In this document: positions 11,640-23,279 of the stretch, piece after piece
Numbering within the stretch: position 1 is the stretch's first letter
How the letters are laid out: every line of letters begins with the position of its first letter
Assembly: GCA_943737045.1 (NCBI GenBank)
Contig: CALSFV010000307.1
Span: 1 to 64,000, forward strand
Length of the DNA: 64,000 nt
Reading direction: 5' to 3'
Source of the DNA: Parapristionchus giblindavisi
Lineage: Eukaryota; Nematoda; Chromadorea; Rhabditida; Diplogasteridae
The notes under the pieces: generated by a model
The model's input: only the letters and a program-made list of their open reading frames with translations
The model's database searches: none
What the model was told of the DNA's origin: nothing
Position numbers and translations under genes: made by a program

Positions 11640-12300
11640 TGAGCTATTAAAACCTTTTGGCTTCGATTTTTGTTAAGAACCATATAACAAAATCAATTTA
11701 CAAAAATACTAATAAAAATATCGATCGGCAAATAATGCAGGTGTATTCTCCTGGTCATTCCAGTAAATTCTTCTGTTGGCGACTCAATACCAAAACCACA
11801 ACCCGAAGAGCTACAGAGCTCCAAAGTCGGCCGATTTCGGCGTCAAAAAAGTTTGACGTCGTCTCTCGACGTTGAAAATGAAGATATGCAAAAAAGCTCG
11901 TGCTAACTTGTTGGGGACCCTATGGACTACCAAAAAATCACCTCTGCTCATTTTCGACTTTTTCAATGTGCCACCGTTTATTCGAACCTTACACGACACG
12001 CGAAAAAAAAGTAAGCATATTTATCCAGTCAGTATCTTTTGCTACCCTATATTCTTCCCCAAATAGTAAATGTAAAGAAGGATTTCAAGGTCTATTGCCC
12101 AAACCGATATCTCCCTTATTGTTAGGAGTGAAACTTTGGTTAGCACGAATGGAGTAAGTGACACAAGCGAAAGAAGTCATAACTACAATTTCAACGTACG
12201 CACCCGCTGCATTCCCGTTGCAACCAATTCACATCTGCAGATTCTTGCATGAAACAACGATAGAATAGCAGACACTCTCAACCACAGCTCCTCTGATTAT
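11640..12300. other. Unassigned repeat-like sequence
   Basis: Open frames here have no splice pattern or recognisable motif. A short stretch near 12,195-12,260 resembles 40,640-40,700 (upstream of copy 3). Confidence 0.4.
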
Positions 12301-12310
12301 CAAACAGCAA

Positions 12311-12491
12311 CATACATTTCGGCGCCCTCACAGGATTGTTTCATATAGTGGGTCGATTTAGAAAAATCGTTATTTTTTGCTTAAATTGTAATCTTTCACA
12401 CACAAAATGACCCTAATGAAGTGGGTAGATCGTGAAAATGAGCCATATATGGAGGGTCGATCATCACACTGTGAGGGTATGAAAATGTATG
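12311..12491. mobile_element. CATACATT MITE, diverged
   Basis: Termini CATACATTTCGGCGCCCTC and GTGAGGGTATGAAAATGTATG (inverted) with an inner ATATAGTGGGTCGAT. Member of the family at 56690-56882. Confidence 0.65.
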
Positions 12492-12720
12492 TTGTCAAAC
12501 ACCAATCGACCGCACCCGGTGGATTCCCGTTGCAACACCAGCATATCCACGAGTATTTCGTGTGCCACAACGATCGTCTTTAGTCTGGCGTAGATACCCT
12601 ACTAACTGATATCCTGTCCACATATCTCAGCCGATATGATCGCGTCTATGCCGTCGTATGAGAGCAGCTCCCGGATGAACTTTCCCATCGGTGAATCTGG
12701 AATATTGATTGATTTAGACT

Positions 12721-13424
12721 AAATATTTATTTATTTATTTACATATCTACGCCCGAGGCGTAACGATACATGAGAAAATTTAAATGGATAAAGAACATAA
12801 TATAATATAATATTGACTCTCCAGACGGGGGGGGGGGAGGGGATTTACAAAGGACGTAATTCGTGAATGATGGGGCGATGGGTAAGCCGGTTTTTGAATA
12901 TACTGGGATTGGGTGATGAAGTGATGAGTGGAGGTTATCGGGAGTACCATCTGGCCGTTCGAACAGGAAAGGAGTGGAATCGGGCGGTGCTTGTGGTCGC
13001 TTCGATGTGGATGCCGAATGAGGACGTACGATCTCGTAAAGGTTTGTATAAATAAAAAAGATGAGCGATCGATAATGGTGGAACCGGACATAATCGAATA
13101 ACACATACAAAGATCACTAATTCTCCTCTCAACTAACGCGCGCAGGCCTAGAGTTTTCATACGACCATTATAGGAGGGCATAGATTCAGGATATGTAGGG
13201 GAGGGGAAACAACGGTAGAAAACTTGACGAGTGAAAGTGTGTTGAATATTCTCAAGGGAACGAATATCAGAAAAGTAATGTGGATTCCAAAAGGGTGAAG
13301 CGAAGTCAAGGAGGGGTAATACATAGGTTTTATAACATTTGACAAGGATTTCAGGGCAATTAACGGCGACTGCTATAAAGAGGAGAAACATCTTATTACG
13401 ATTTTTCACAACCAGGTTAATCAT
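12721..13424 (-). mobile_element. 5'-truncated CR1-like LINE (reverse transcriptase C-terminus)
   Basis: On the minus strand an open frame reads EILVKCYKTYVLPLLDFASP and WNPHYFSDIRSLENIQHTFT, the thumb/C-terminal part of non-LTR reverse transcriptases (KAYKTYIRPILEYASPVWSP type), then drifts out of frame into SWITCH-like LGLRALVERRISDLCM. It ends in a (TAAA)-type tail (12,721-12,741 on the plus strand as ATTTATTTATTT). Inserted in the ABCA intron just after the donor of exon 13433-13511. No endonuclease or catalytic part of the RT is left. Confidence 0.8.
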
Positions 13425-13656
13425 TAATCACCTTTTTGATACAAGTCAGAGTGGTATTGTGACCGAAACGATTCTTCAAAAAGATCGACGACCCGAGTGC
13501 TGACACCTTGCCTGGAATAAAATACAATATTAAACTAATATTATAGAAAATAAATGAATAATTAACTGCAATTTAGCCAATACAGTACTTTTCAATTTTT
13601 CTTTTTTTTGCCATTTATTATTGTTTATTTATTAAATTGATTAATTAATTATATAC

Positions 13657-13734
13657 CTTCCGAAAGAATGGCAATCCTATCCGTAAGCATATCCGCCTTG
13701 TCCGTGTGATGAGTGGAGAGGAGAATGGTGCGGT
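13657..13734 (-). CDS. ABCA NBD1 H-loop exon
   Basis: [20 protein letters not shown] followed by AILSEG, flanked by CCAG acceptor and GTATAT donor, phase-compatible with its neighbours. The equivalent ABCA1 sequence is [20 protein letters not shown]. Confidence 0.8.
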
Positions 13735-13979
13735 CTGGAAAAGGTCAAAGATCAATCTACCGTAATCCTCATAAAGATCAAAGATCAACGGTTAATCTAC
13801 CGGTTAATCTATCATCTATAGATACCAAAAGACCAATCTAAAATATCCCTTACGCGCACAACAAAGCTAGCAAGAGTATTGTCCCACCAAACCGAACTCA
13901 AAGATCAAAGACCACTCTACAGTACCAGATACAACTCTCAGCAATCAAATATCAGAGATCAAAGATCAATCTACCGTAC

Positions 13980-14117
13980 CCTTCTTGTGTCTCATCATCA
14001 GTTTCCATATACTCTTCCGAATATTCACATCAACTCCAGCTGTAGGTTCATCGAGAATCACGAAGCGAGATCCGCCAATCAGAGCGATGCCAATACACAG
14101 ACGACGCTTCTGACCTC
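13980..14117 (-). CDS. ABCA NBD1 signature/Walker B exon
   Basis: [19 protein letters not shown] then [13 protein letters not shown] and IWKLMMRHKK, with ATCCAG acceptor and GTACGG donor. It is open throughout, whereas the two plus-strand copies of this exon (2999-3136, 22422-22559) share a TGA at the tryptophan. Confidence 0.85.
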
Positions 14118-14484
14118 CTGGATAGAGATCAAAGATCAAAGATCAATAAGATCAAAGAATAGAAAACAGAGAGATCAAAGATCAAAGAATGTACAACATA
14201 GAGATCAAAGATCAAAGAATAAACATCAAAGAGATCCAAGATCAAAGAATAAACAACAAAGAAATCAAAGATCAGAGTCCAAAGATCAATCTACCGTACC
14301 AGATACAACTATCAGAGATCAAAGAGTACTCGCTGATTACCGCACCCTTCTTGTGTCTCATTAGCAGTTTCCATATGCTCTTAATCGATAATTCATCCTA
14401 CCGTACCTCATTATCAATGTTTTCATCGGCGACTCCCTTGAGCGCCGCGTAGAAGCGGAGGTGCTCCTTGACTGTCAATCTAAA

Positions 14485-15300
14485 TATGGCTTATAACGAA
14501 ATTAGATCAATGAAAAGTCTCGCAATGCACCATTTACCTACCATTAATTACTTTCACTTACTTAATTATTTACTTATTATCTTAATATCTTAATTATCTT
14601 AATAATTATTTACAATTAATTACTTAATTGCTTTCTAATTAGCTTTTTTTCACTTTTGCACCATTTGGAATACATATCTGAACCAGAATCAGCAACCATT
14701 TTGTACGACCAATCAGTGGATAAAGGGGTTCTGGGCCCGGACAAATCAAGACAACATATGAGCGGTATCACGAGAGACTGCTGGAGGCTCGGAACAATTT
14801 TCGAAAAAGTATTTTTGATTTCTATGAAACTTTTATAAAAATATGTGAGTACCCAGGGGACAAGAAAATTAATTTAAAGTAAATCGAAAGTAAAAGATTT
14901 TTTGTGCGCAAAGTGATTACGCCTATATTGTAGAACTCAAAAATCCATACTTAATTTGTAGTTTCACGAAAAAAAATTATTGGCCCATATTCGGGAAAAC
15001 ATGGCCTCTAAAGTGGTCATAAAAAAAAAGTTGTCGAAACCTTGTCATGTTTATACTCATTTTAAAGAACTCGTCGAGTACATCATTTGTCATGTTGGTC
15101 ATATTCTATGAAAGTCGTTTGTTCTCAAGATACAAGCGACACAAAAAATTTGGATTCAGTAAATCTAAATTCATGTACAGGGTAATCAAGAATTACGAAG
15201 ACTTTTAATTTCGCTCTTATTTCATATGTAATGCATCAATCAAGTTCAGATGGTAATAATTATTCAACAATAACATAACATTTCACAATCAACAATTACT
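14485..15300. other. Inverted-duplicate flank and diverged foldback module
   Basis: 14,485-14,760 is an inverted copy of 2,230-2,490, shared with the plus-strand ABCA fragment. 15,030-15,130 (CATGTTTATACTCATTTTAA and an AACTCGTCGAGTA stretch) is a distant relative of the module inside the 4147-5900 foldback. Confidence 0.55.
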
Positions 15301-15479
15301 TCTCGATTAGCCCTCCTTTTGCTTTAATAGCGGCCTTCCATACAGTTTCTACTCGTCTTGATTTTTTTCACTTAATTCGAATCATGCCGTTGAGTTGAAG
15401 TATTCAACATTTCGCAATTAACAAATACATTTATTGCTTATAGTTAGATAAAGTCAAAATATTCGATGAATTGATCAGT

Positions 15480-15670
15480 GAAAGTATTTCAGTCATAGCA
15501 ATTAGCAGCATAAAGGGTAAAAGACTGGGCTCCAGAATAATTAAATATCCATGTTCCCATCGCGCAAAAGATGTACTCCTTTCCTGCAAATATTCAGTAA
15601 ATATAACGAATAAGAACCTCTTGTTTTCCTTGTACGAAAGCGTGCAAAATGATATCTCTCTTATTTAAAA
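15480..15670 (-). pseudogene. Terminal-exon-like fragment of a small unknown protein
   Basis: Minus strand: after TTTGCAG comes KEYIFCAMGTWIFNYSG and AANCYD then stop. The paralogue at 41930-42110 gives KEYIFCAMGTW and AANCID then stop in the same frame, and the upstream stretch is also conserved as VQGKQEVLIR against VQRKQELFLR. Frame conservation between diverged copies argues for coding origin. No start, signal peptide or further exon was found, and the function is unknown. Confidence 0.35.
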
Positions 15671-15699
15671 CGCGTTCTCCATAGGAGCGGCGGGGGCAT

Positions 15700-16060
15700 G
15701 GCACAATGTTTCAAAATCATCCTAGGTGACTCATATTTGATGGTTAGAGTCCCTAGGGGCGGTATACACTTCAGCCATAAATTTGACCCAAATTATCGAT
15801 TTTTGATCTACCAAAAGTCGAAAAATAAAAGCGTGAATTCCATAGCATGTTATATACCATTCGATAGAGGATCCAAAGTTATATAAGAATACCAAGTTTC
15901 AGAAGTTTTCATAACTTCCTGTTTGAAAAATTACCGATTTTCCAATTTTTGACCATGTTTTTTTGTTTTGATCTCATCGCTTACCATGTTACCCTCATTT
16001 CCTATTCCTGGATCCTTGATATGTTATGTAAAAATGAATGGGCTATCCGAATATCACACT
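15700..16060. other. No recognised feature
   Basis: Unique-looking AT-rich sequence between two repeats. The 62-codon open frame has no motif. Confidence 0.3.
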
Positions 16061-16447
16061 TATTTGAACCAGCTACAAGGCAGTAATAGTGATATAAAAT
16101 GAATTCTAACCCCATTCTAACGCCCAAACGCCGACGCAGGTTCGAATCCGGGTCCGGGCATAAATTTTTGCAACATTTTTTTCGCTTCAAATATGACTTA
16201 AAATTATATTTTCATGTGATTCATCGTATTTTCACTAATGTATTTTACAAAATAACCACAGACATTATCAGAAAAACTTTAAAAAATCTTATTACTGATA
16301 CGATATCGGGAAAACGCATTGGCGAGCGAAAATAGCGGTTTTTCGACAGTGATACTTCTTTAAAATGTATTTTTTGCTATTTTCCGTTAAAAGAAGATAT
16401 AATATACAATGGAACTCTTAACATAGCAAATGTTTGAAAAATTGTAG

Positions 16448-17068
16448 ACAAAGATCAAAGATCAAAGTATAAAGATCAGAGACCAAAGTTCAGCAATAGA
16501 GCAAAATATTTTGTGGACATCTCTAACATATATAGGAGCTTGAAAAATAAGAGATTTCATCAAAAGAGGTGCAGGAACTATAACTGCGAGGGACAGAACG
16601 CGCAAGTTTAAGCGTACGCGATGTAACCGAGTAGGCCACAGCAGAACGTTCGCAGAATGTCTTAAAGGAACAAAACCAAAATGAGGAAAATAAATATATG
16701 ATACGTAATAAAGCTACCTGCGGGGGAACCATAGTTTTAGAAGACCCGTCCTATGAACGGTAGGATCTCAAGTTCAGTCCTTCCAAAAAAATTGCGCGAG
16801 TACGAATGAAGAAATATGACTATCTAAATCTGTGGAAAACATCACTCGCTACCTATTGTTTGAACGAGTCGTTGAATTTTCAGTTTTGTGTCTCAAATTC
16901 TTAGCCCATTTACAGCTTGAAATCATAGTCGTCCCTGTGCCTTTTTTGATGGAATCTCTTATTTTCAAGGCACATATATATGTTAGAGATGTTCACAAAA
17001 GTTTTTACTATGTTGCTGAAGTTTGGTCTCTTATCTTTGTACTTTGATCTTTGATCTTTGATCTTCAA
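16448..17068. repeat. Foldback hairpin, 620 bp
   Basis: Left arm starts AGATCAAAGATCAAAGTATA and the right arm ends with the inverse (TACTTTGATCTTTGATCT). ACATCTCTAACATATATA and its inverse, and AATAAGAGATTTCATCAAAA and its inverse, confirm pairing. No gene is recognised inside. Confidence 0.75.
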
Positions 17069-17074
17069 TTTTTC

Positions 17075-18137
17075 AAACAATTTGCGAAAACCGAGATTGA
17101 AAAAATTGAGGTCTACAAAACCGCTTATACGTCTTTCATATTGCCTATTATTAGCTATGGTTCAGTTGTTTGGAATTCTAAAAGATCTGGATTGACAAAA
17201 GAAATTGAATCTGTTCAAAGAGATTTTACTCGAAGATTACTCAGTCGTTGTTCTATTCCTTATGATACTTATCTCAATCGTGTTCACTTCCTAGATTTAA
17301 TTACGCTCGAACATAGACACGCGATAACAGATTTGCTTTTCCTACATAATTCAGTCCATCAAAATTATGAGTTCAATTCCTCTTTCCTCTTTAAAGGTGG
17401 TGTCCGGGCAATATTTTTTTTTATAACAAACTGTGAAGACAGAAAGATAGCAAAATATATTATGCTTACCTCACATAAATTAGTTTATGCTAATTTAGCT
17501 TATTGATCGCTAGAATCATGAATGAATCCATGCTTGATGTACAGGCAAAGGCGCGAAATTTTGAAAATAGGAAAGTTCAGCAATAGGTTTCGAACCCGCG
17601 ACGTTACGCTTACTAGTGAGCGCTGTTACCACTGCGTCATGGGATTGATGAATGGTCGTGCTAAATTCTTGCATATAAGTTGTCTCTTGCATAATAGATA
17701 TGTTATACATTTGCATAGACATTCGAGGGCCTCCATCTTTAAAGTTGTTCCCGCTTTGCATCTGAGGAACGGCAATTCGTTGAGAATTATTCTACCTTTC
17801 AAAATATCAACCACTTCCCATTCAACATTAGCCTCACGAACTATTGATATTTGGAATAATTTCCCTGATGCTATTGTGCAGGCTTCACCAACAGTCTTTC
17901 GTAATCACGTTAAAAATATCCCATATAATGTGATTGTCCCTGAGGTACATATTCACTCATGAAATGTTCTGAATTGGTAACATTCCTGCTGCCTCTTCAT
18001 CCACCCCCACATCTCACCGATTCGCCTTGGCGACGGACATCCTTCACAAGACTATCTAACAGATATTCACGATCCCCATACCCGATGCGTTCATTTGAAG
18101 GAATAAAATATTATTATATTATTATTATTATAAGAGT
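17075..18137 (+). mobile_element. CR1-like LINE, reverse transcriptase C-terminal half
   Basis: 17,090-17,395 encodes IEKIEVYKTAYTSFILPIIS, VVWNSKRSGLTKEIESVQRD, FTRRLLSRCSIPYDTYL and LEHRHAITDLLF, the C-terminal part of a non-LTR reverse transcriptase. The frame is broken by a SINE (17,396-17,690) and resumes as RTIDIWNNFPDAIVQASPTV to the stop at 17,962, the usual WN.LP end of these proteins. A (ATT)n tail closes it near 18,135. 5'-truncated; no catalytic YADD region is present. Confidence 0.85.
17396..17690 (-). mobile_element. tRNA-headed SINE inserted in the LINE
   Basis: On the minus strand a tRNA-like head has GACGCAGTGGTAACAGCGC (A-box) and GCGGGTTCGAAACC (B-box), followed by a body containing TTTCGCGCCTTTGCCTGTAC. 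It interrupts LINE coding sequence that resumes on the far side. Further members: 25165-25290, 36270-36520 and 60215-60475. Confidence 0.8.
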
Positions 18138-18633
18138 TCCATTGTATATTATATCTTCTTTTAACAGAAAATAGCAAAAAATACATTTTAAAGATGTATC
18201 ACTGTCGAAAAACCGCTATTTTCGCTCGCCAATGCGTTTTCCCGATATCGTATCAGTAATAAGATTTTTTTAGTTTTTCTTGTAATGTCTGTGGTTATTT
18301 TGTAAAATACATTAGTGAAAATACGATGAATCACATGAAAATATAATTTTAAGTCATATTTGAAGCGAAAAAAATGTTGCAAAAATTTATGCCCGGACCC
18401 GGATTCGAACCTGCGTCGGCGTTTGGGCGTTAGAATGGGGTTAGAATTCATTTTATATCACTATTACTGCCTTGTAGCTGGTTCAAATAAGTGTGATATA
18501 CTCGCAGATTTGCAGCCTACCATAGATATTTTGTGTTACTATACATAATAATAATATTTATGCGTTTTACAAGAAAACACGGTACAGAAAAAAAAAAAAA
18601 TTAAATTATATCGAATGATTGATGATGGACATA

Positions 18634-19770
18634 TCAGGCCTGTCACGAGAGAATCGACCTAAAGCTCGGAATTGAGAAATATTACAAAACACGTTCTCTC
18701 CAGTTTCATTCTTGTTTAGGCATGTCCTACCATCCCTCAAAGTCCCATTGTGCTACTATCATTCTGGGGCTCCCTGCACCGGGTCGGTAATCAGGGAATC
18801 CAACTTTGAACTCAAATATCTCGGTTCAGGTACATTTCTGTGAAAAACTGTCACGAGGGTAACCCCCGCTATTTTTCGAGGCTCTATCGATCTAAACAAA
18901 CCAGAAGTCATGAAAGTGCTTCCGAACAGCGCTACACTCTAGGCAAAATAACTCAAAACCTGTCGATTCGGCGCGGACGAGCCTGAAATATGTTATGTAA
19001 CTTTTCGAGGGCTACAAAATGAGTGGTTTACGAAAAAAATACGTTAATGCGTTCGTATGGTTCATCCCCGAGGAAATTTCCTCATGATTTGAAGTCATTT
19101 TCGACACCCACAATCTCTCGTTTCACACACTCTCTCGCCGGAGAGTGAAAGAAATACAGGGAAGATTAAGGGAGACAATGATATGTTTCATTCCGCACCG
19201 CGCGCTCGAGACCGTGCGGTGTAGAATGGAATGGAATGAAATAAAAAGGAATGGGCGAGAGAGTGTGTGAAACGAGAGATTGTGGGTGTCGAAAATGACT
19301 TCAAATCATGAGGAAATTTCCTCGGGGATGAACCATACGAACGCATTAACGTATTTTTTTCGTAAACCACTCATTTTGTAGCCCTCGAAAAGTTACATAA
19401 CATATTTCAGGCTCGTCCGCGCCGAATCGACAGGTTTTGAGTTATTTTGCCAAGAGTGTAGCGCTGTTCGGAAGCACTTTCATGACCTCTGGTTTGTTTA
19501 GATCGATAGAGCACGGAAAAATAGCGGGGGTTTCCCTCGCACATTTTTTTCACAGAAATGCACCTAAACCGAGATATTTGAGTTCAAAGTTGGGTTCCCG
19601 GATGACCGACCCGGTGTACGGAGCCCCAGAATTATATTTACACAATGGCACTTTGGGGGATGGTAGGACATGCCTAGAGGTACCGAAAACTGATGCTAAC
19701 TCATTTCATGTTTTTCGCCCCATTCCGAAAAAATAGCCATTTTAGGTCGATTCTCTCGTGACAGGCCTGA
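18634..19770. mobile_element. Foldback element with TA target duplication, 1.14 kb
   Basis: Starts TCAGGCCTGTCACGAGAGAA and ends with its inverse; the arms match for about 550 bases each, for example TTCCTCATGATTTGAAGTCA on the left and its inverse on the right. TA lies on both sides (18632-18633, 19771-19772). The open frames are shadows of the palindrome. Confidence 0.9.
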
Positions 19771-19850
19771 TATGACAAAACTATGAAACGTGAACATTGA
19801 AGAAAGTGCAATTTGCAGATGGGATAAGGCAAATATTATTCTAGTCAATT

Positions 19851-20130
19851 TTACTCAGGGAAACTGAAAGTAATCCGGTTTTTCGGTTGTACTAGGAGCC
19901 TTGCCGCTCTAGGAAAGAAGCTATTATGCCTGTAATGAAATCGTGAGCCTGGGTTGTTAAAATTGAGACCATTATGGGTGATATCATTCAATACCCCAGA
20001 TATAATCAATACCCGCCGCTGATCTACCTCATTAACAGCATTAATGAAGAAGGCCGGTGTGAGTCTGGCATTGGCCACTCCATCCGCCAGTCTGGTATCT
20101 TTTAGACCGATCATTCGTAACGCTGATGTT
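19851..20130 (-). other. Possible exon, identity unclear
   Basis: Minus strand, after ACATCAG: RMIGLKDTRLADGVANARLT and PAFFINAVNE before GTAGAT. It weakly resembles the MRIMGL.D motif of ABCA membrane domains and lies next to two better ABCA-like exons, but phase does not join them. Confidence 0.25.
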
Positions 20131-20505
20131 GGAGGAGAAAAGCTGCAATCGATGGATTATTGATTGATTCCCATAGGCCTATTTATTGTTAGTCACTGAT
20201 AACAAGTATTGATTGATTGAAATTAATTTTAAAAAAATGTGACCATGGAGACTCACAAAGAATTTAGTTCAATTTCCGTGAAAGGCATGTGAATGCATTC
20301 AGCCCAGTAGATTCATGTTTCGGGACAAACTAATTTACCAATTCCGTCAACAGTTTCATTGAGAACTGGACATCGCAATCGAAAAACATCAATGAGTAAC
20401 TTGTAACTATTACACTATGCCTATTGTTTGAACTTCCTCGATGATCGATAAATTCAATCAATAGTTCCGAACTACCGTAGGCCAAATCAATAATAAAATA
20501 TGCAC

Positions 20506-20714
20506 ATCTTTGAAGAGCAGCGGACCCGTGGCATTATTAGTAACATCGACGTTGGCCATTCGATGAATAAACTGAGCCAGTAACTGTATTGATTGGTTGA
20601 ATTCTGAAATATTGATTGATTTAGCGTCAATTGGGTCACCTAACACGATCACCTTGAGGATTGTCGCCAATGATCGTCAATTGGTCCGAGAAGGCACGAA
20701 TACCATCGACGAGT
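20506..20714 (-). pseudogene. Two ABCA-like extracellular-loop exons
   Basis: 20653-20714 (LVDGIRAFSDQLTIIGDNPQ) and 20506-20603 (EFNQSIQLLAQFIHRMANVD then NATGPLLFKD) are joined in phase by a short intron with TTTCAG acceptor. They lie upstream, in transcript order, of the loop-1 exons at 10.4 kb and contain one N-glycosylation sequon, fitting extracellular loop 1 of an ABCA protein. The family assignment rests on position more than on sequence. Confidence 0.4.
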
Positions 20715-20719
20715 CTACG

Positions 20720-21410
20720 AAATGAAAATGCAAAAGTAAAACGATTTATGGAAATCAATAAACCATGGGGAGAGACGGTAGGTGGCTTGTAATAACCCCC
20801 TTTGTCAGCAATGTACTTATGATTATAAATTTGAGAGAAAATAAATAATAAATAAATCGCATCGACAGTTCAAAGAAGAAGAAGACCTTGTTCAAAAGTC
20901 TCGAAAAGAAAAGAAAAATAGACAAGAGAGTGGGAGAAACGAGGGAGTTTTCATTGGTTTTCCTTTTCTTTCACACCTTTTGAACATAGAATAAGAGAAT
21001 TGTGGCAAGAGGTATTAGTGCCCGCGAAAGCATCCGCACCCACACACACAATCACAAAAACAGATAAAATGGAAGAAAAGGGCTGCTATAGGGTGGTGTT
21101 AGTGCCCGCGCATGTACGCGCAAAAACATCAAAAAGTCACACAATGACGTCGTTCATCTCCGGACGGATCAGTTCATTTGCCGCCCAGAACTGGGCACGG
21201 AGTTATAATCATTTTTCTGACGCACACTCGAGCCAAAAATACCCTACCAGCCAACTTTGACCTACCGCTACTCGAAAATGGGAGCAGATATGCAAATTCG
21301 GCCAACGCAGTTCGATAGAGCATTGTTCAAAGTACTTATTCTGAAATTTTCAGGCGGTCGAAATTTCTGTCCGGGGACCCTCCGAAACGGTCGATTCTCT
21401 CGCGATTCCT
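20720..21410. other. No gene recognised
   Basis: Contains two copies of a short TTAGTGCCCGCG-bearing motif (about 21,015 and 21,100). No exon signal is supported. Confidence 0.3.
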
Positions 21411-21417
21411 CTCATAA

Positions 21418-22172
21418 AGTGAATTCTAACCCCATTCTAACGCCCAAACGCCGACGCAAGTTCGAATCCGGGTCCGGGCATAAATTTTTGCAACATTGTT
21501 TTCGCTTCAAATATGACTTAAAATTATATTTTCATGTGATTCATCGTATTTTCACTAATGTATTTTACAAAATAACCACAGACATTACAAGAAAAACTAA
21601 AAAAATCTTATTACTGATACGATATCGGGAAAACGCATTAGCGAGCGAAAATAGCGGTTTTTCGACAGTGATACTTCTTTAAAATGTATTTTTTGCTATT
21701 TTCTGTTAAAAGAAGATATAATATACAATGGAACTCTTATAATAATAATAATAATATAATAATATTTTATTCCTTCAAATGAACGCATCGGGTATGGGGA
21801 TCGTGAATATCTGTTAGATAGTCTTGTGAAGGATGTCCGTCGCCAACGCGAATCGGTGAGATGTGGGGGTGGATGAAGAGGCAGCAGGAATGTTACCAAT
21901 TCAGAACATTTCATGAGTGAATATGTACCTCAGAGACAATCACATTATATGGGATATTTTTAACGTGATTACGAAAGACTGTTGGTGAAGCCTGCACAAT
22001 AGCATCAGGGAAATTATTCCAAATATCAATAGTTCGTGATAATAGATATGTTATACATTTGCATAGACATTCGAGGGCCTCCATCTTTAAAGTTGTTCCC
22101 GCTTTGCATCTGAGGAACGGCAATTCGTTGAGAATTATTCTACCTTTCAAAATATCAACCACTTCCCATTAA
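21418..22172. mobile_element. Partial second copy of the arm-LINE composite, with local inversion
   Basis: 21,418-21,735 equals the arm at 16,085-16,420. 21,736-22,035 is the LINE 3' end in minus orientation, and 22,036-22,172 is the adjacent LINE segment (17,694-17,831) in plus orientation, that is, flipped in place. The SINE is absent from this copy. The end at 22,172 joins directly to the duplicated ABCA intron array. Confidence 0.75.
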
Positions 22173-22175
22173 ACA

Positions 22176-23276
22176 TTAGCCGTTGTATATTCTTTGGTCT
22201 TTGATCTCTCTGTTGTTTATTCTTTGATCTCTCTGTTGTATATTCTTTGATCTTTGATCTCTCTGTTGTTTATTCTTTGATCTCTCTGTTGTATATTCTT
22301 TGATCTTTGATCTCTTTGTTGTATATTCTTTGATCTAATTGATCTTTGATGTCCGTTGTATATTCTTTGATCTCTCTGTTGTCTATTCTTTGACCTTATT
22401 GATCTTTGATCTTTGATCCAGGAGGTCAGAAGCGTCGCCTGTGCATTGGCATCGCCCTGATTGGCGGTAGCCGCTTCGTGATTCTCGATGAACCCACTGC
22501 CGGAGTGGATGTGAACAGTCGGAAGAGCATCTGAAAACTGCTCATGCGACACAAGAAGGGTACGGTAGATTGATCTTTGATCTCTGATATTTGTAAATGA
22601 TACGGTAGAGCGATCTTTGATCTTTGTGTGCGGGTAGGTAGGGCAATCTACTCGCTAGCTCTGATCTGCGCATAAGCGATCTTTTATGATCTATAGGGGA
22701 GGTTGATTATCCCTTGATCTTTGATCTTTATAAGGGTTACGGTAGATTGATCTTTGATCTTTTCCAAACCGCACCATTCTGCTCTCCACTCATCACATGG
22801 ACGAGGCGGACATGCTGTCGGATCGGATTGCCATTCTCTGGGAGGGTATTTATTTAATTATTTAATTAATTAATTAAATAATAAACATTCAATATTTATC
22901 GTTCATTACGAAATGAGGCCGAGTTGGAAAAGATCAAAGGTCAATTATTGGTTGGATATATACAGGTGATGAGGAGTCGAACGATACCCTTCCCGCTCGT
23001 CTTGAATGATTTTGAGCGAAATCACGCCTCATTGCAAAAATGCAGCGGAGTTAGTAAAGATCAAAGATCAATATGTGTCATGATAGTGTTACCGATGCTT
23101 ATCACAATGATACTCATCCCATGGTTCTAGGACTCCGACGAGCCGAGTTATTCCCCGTTGCGGAAATGTCCGTTGCGGAAATGCCGTTGCGGAAAAAGCG
23201 GTAGCGGAAATGCCGTTGCGGAAATGTTACCCCCCCCCCCGCAACTACAACATATCTGAAACCAGAACCCGACAAG
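22176..23276 (+). pseudogene. ABCA NBD1 fragment, second plus-strand copy
   Basis: Near-identical to 2759-3851. Exons 22422-22559 ([24 protein letters not shown]) with the same TGA at 22532-22534, and 22768-22845 ([20 protein letters not shown]). Here the last exon keeps the two bases lost at 3350 but has the same acceptor change, AG to AA. Shared lesions show they arose before the block was duplicated. Confidence 0.85.
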
Positions 23277-23279
23277 TTA

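Larger units (their letters stand above)
12622..14479 (-). pseudogene. ABCA NBD1 to linker, separate minus-strand copy
   Basis: Minus-strand exons: 14407-14479 (LTVKEHLRFYAALKG), 13980-14117 ([39 protein letters not shown]), 13657-13734 ([16 protein letters not shown]), about 13433-13511 (GKVSALGSSIFLKNRFG) and about 12622-12696 (RELLSYDGIDAIISAE, linker). Unlike the plus-strand copies it keeps TGG at the tryptophan codon. The signature-start exon (VREAIDSVGL in the plus copy) is missing; in its place is a 37-base remnant of another 13980-type exon (14346-14382). The H-loop keeps STHH but the usual DEAD follow-on reads DKAD. A LINE sits in the intron after 13433. This is the best-preserved NBD1 3' half, yet still incomplete. 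Confidence 0.8.
16085..18460. mobile_element. Composite element: 350-bp inverted arms around a LINE
   Basis: Arms 16,085-16,420 and 18,138-18,460 are near-identical inverted copies, recognisable by CAACATTTTTTTCGCTTCAA and by a GGTTCGAATCCGGGT box. Between them lie a 620-base foldback (16,448-17,068), a LINE remnant and its internal SINE. A partial copy of the arm plus LINE 3' end is at 21,418-22,172. Confidence 0.8.

Noticed and set aside
17580..17650. Functional tRNA genes at the SINE heads (17.6, 25.2, 36.5, 60.3 kb)
   Set aside because: A and B boxes are present but stems do not pair properly and each continues into the same SINE body.
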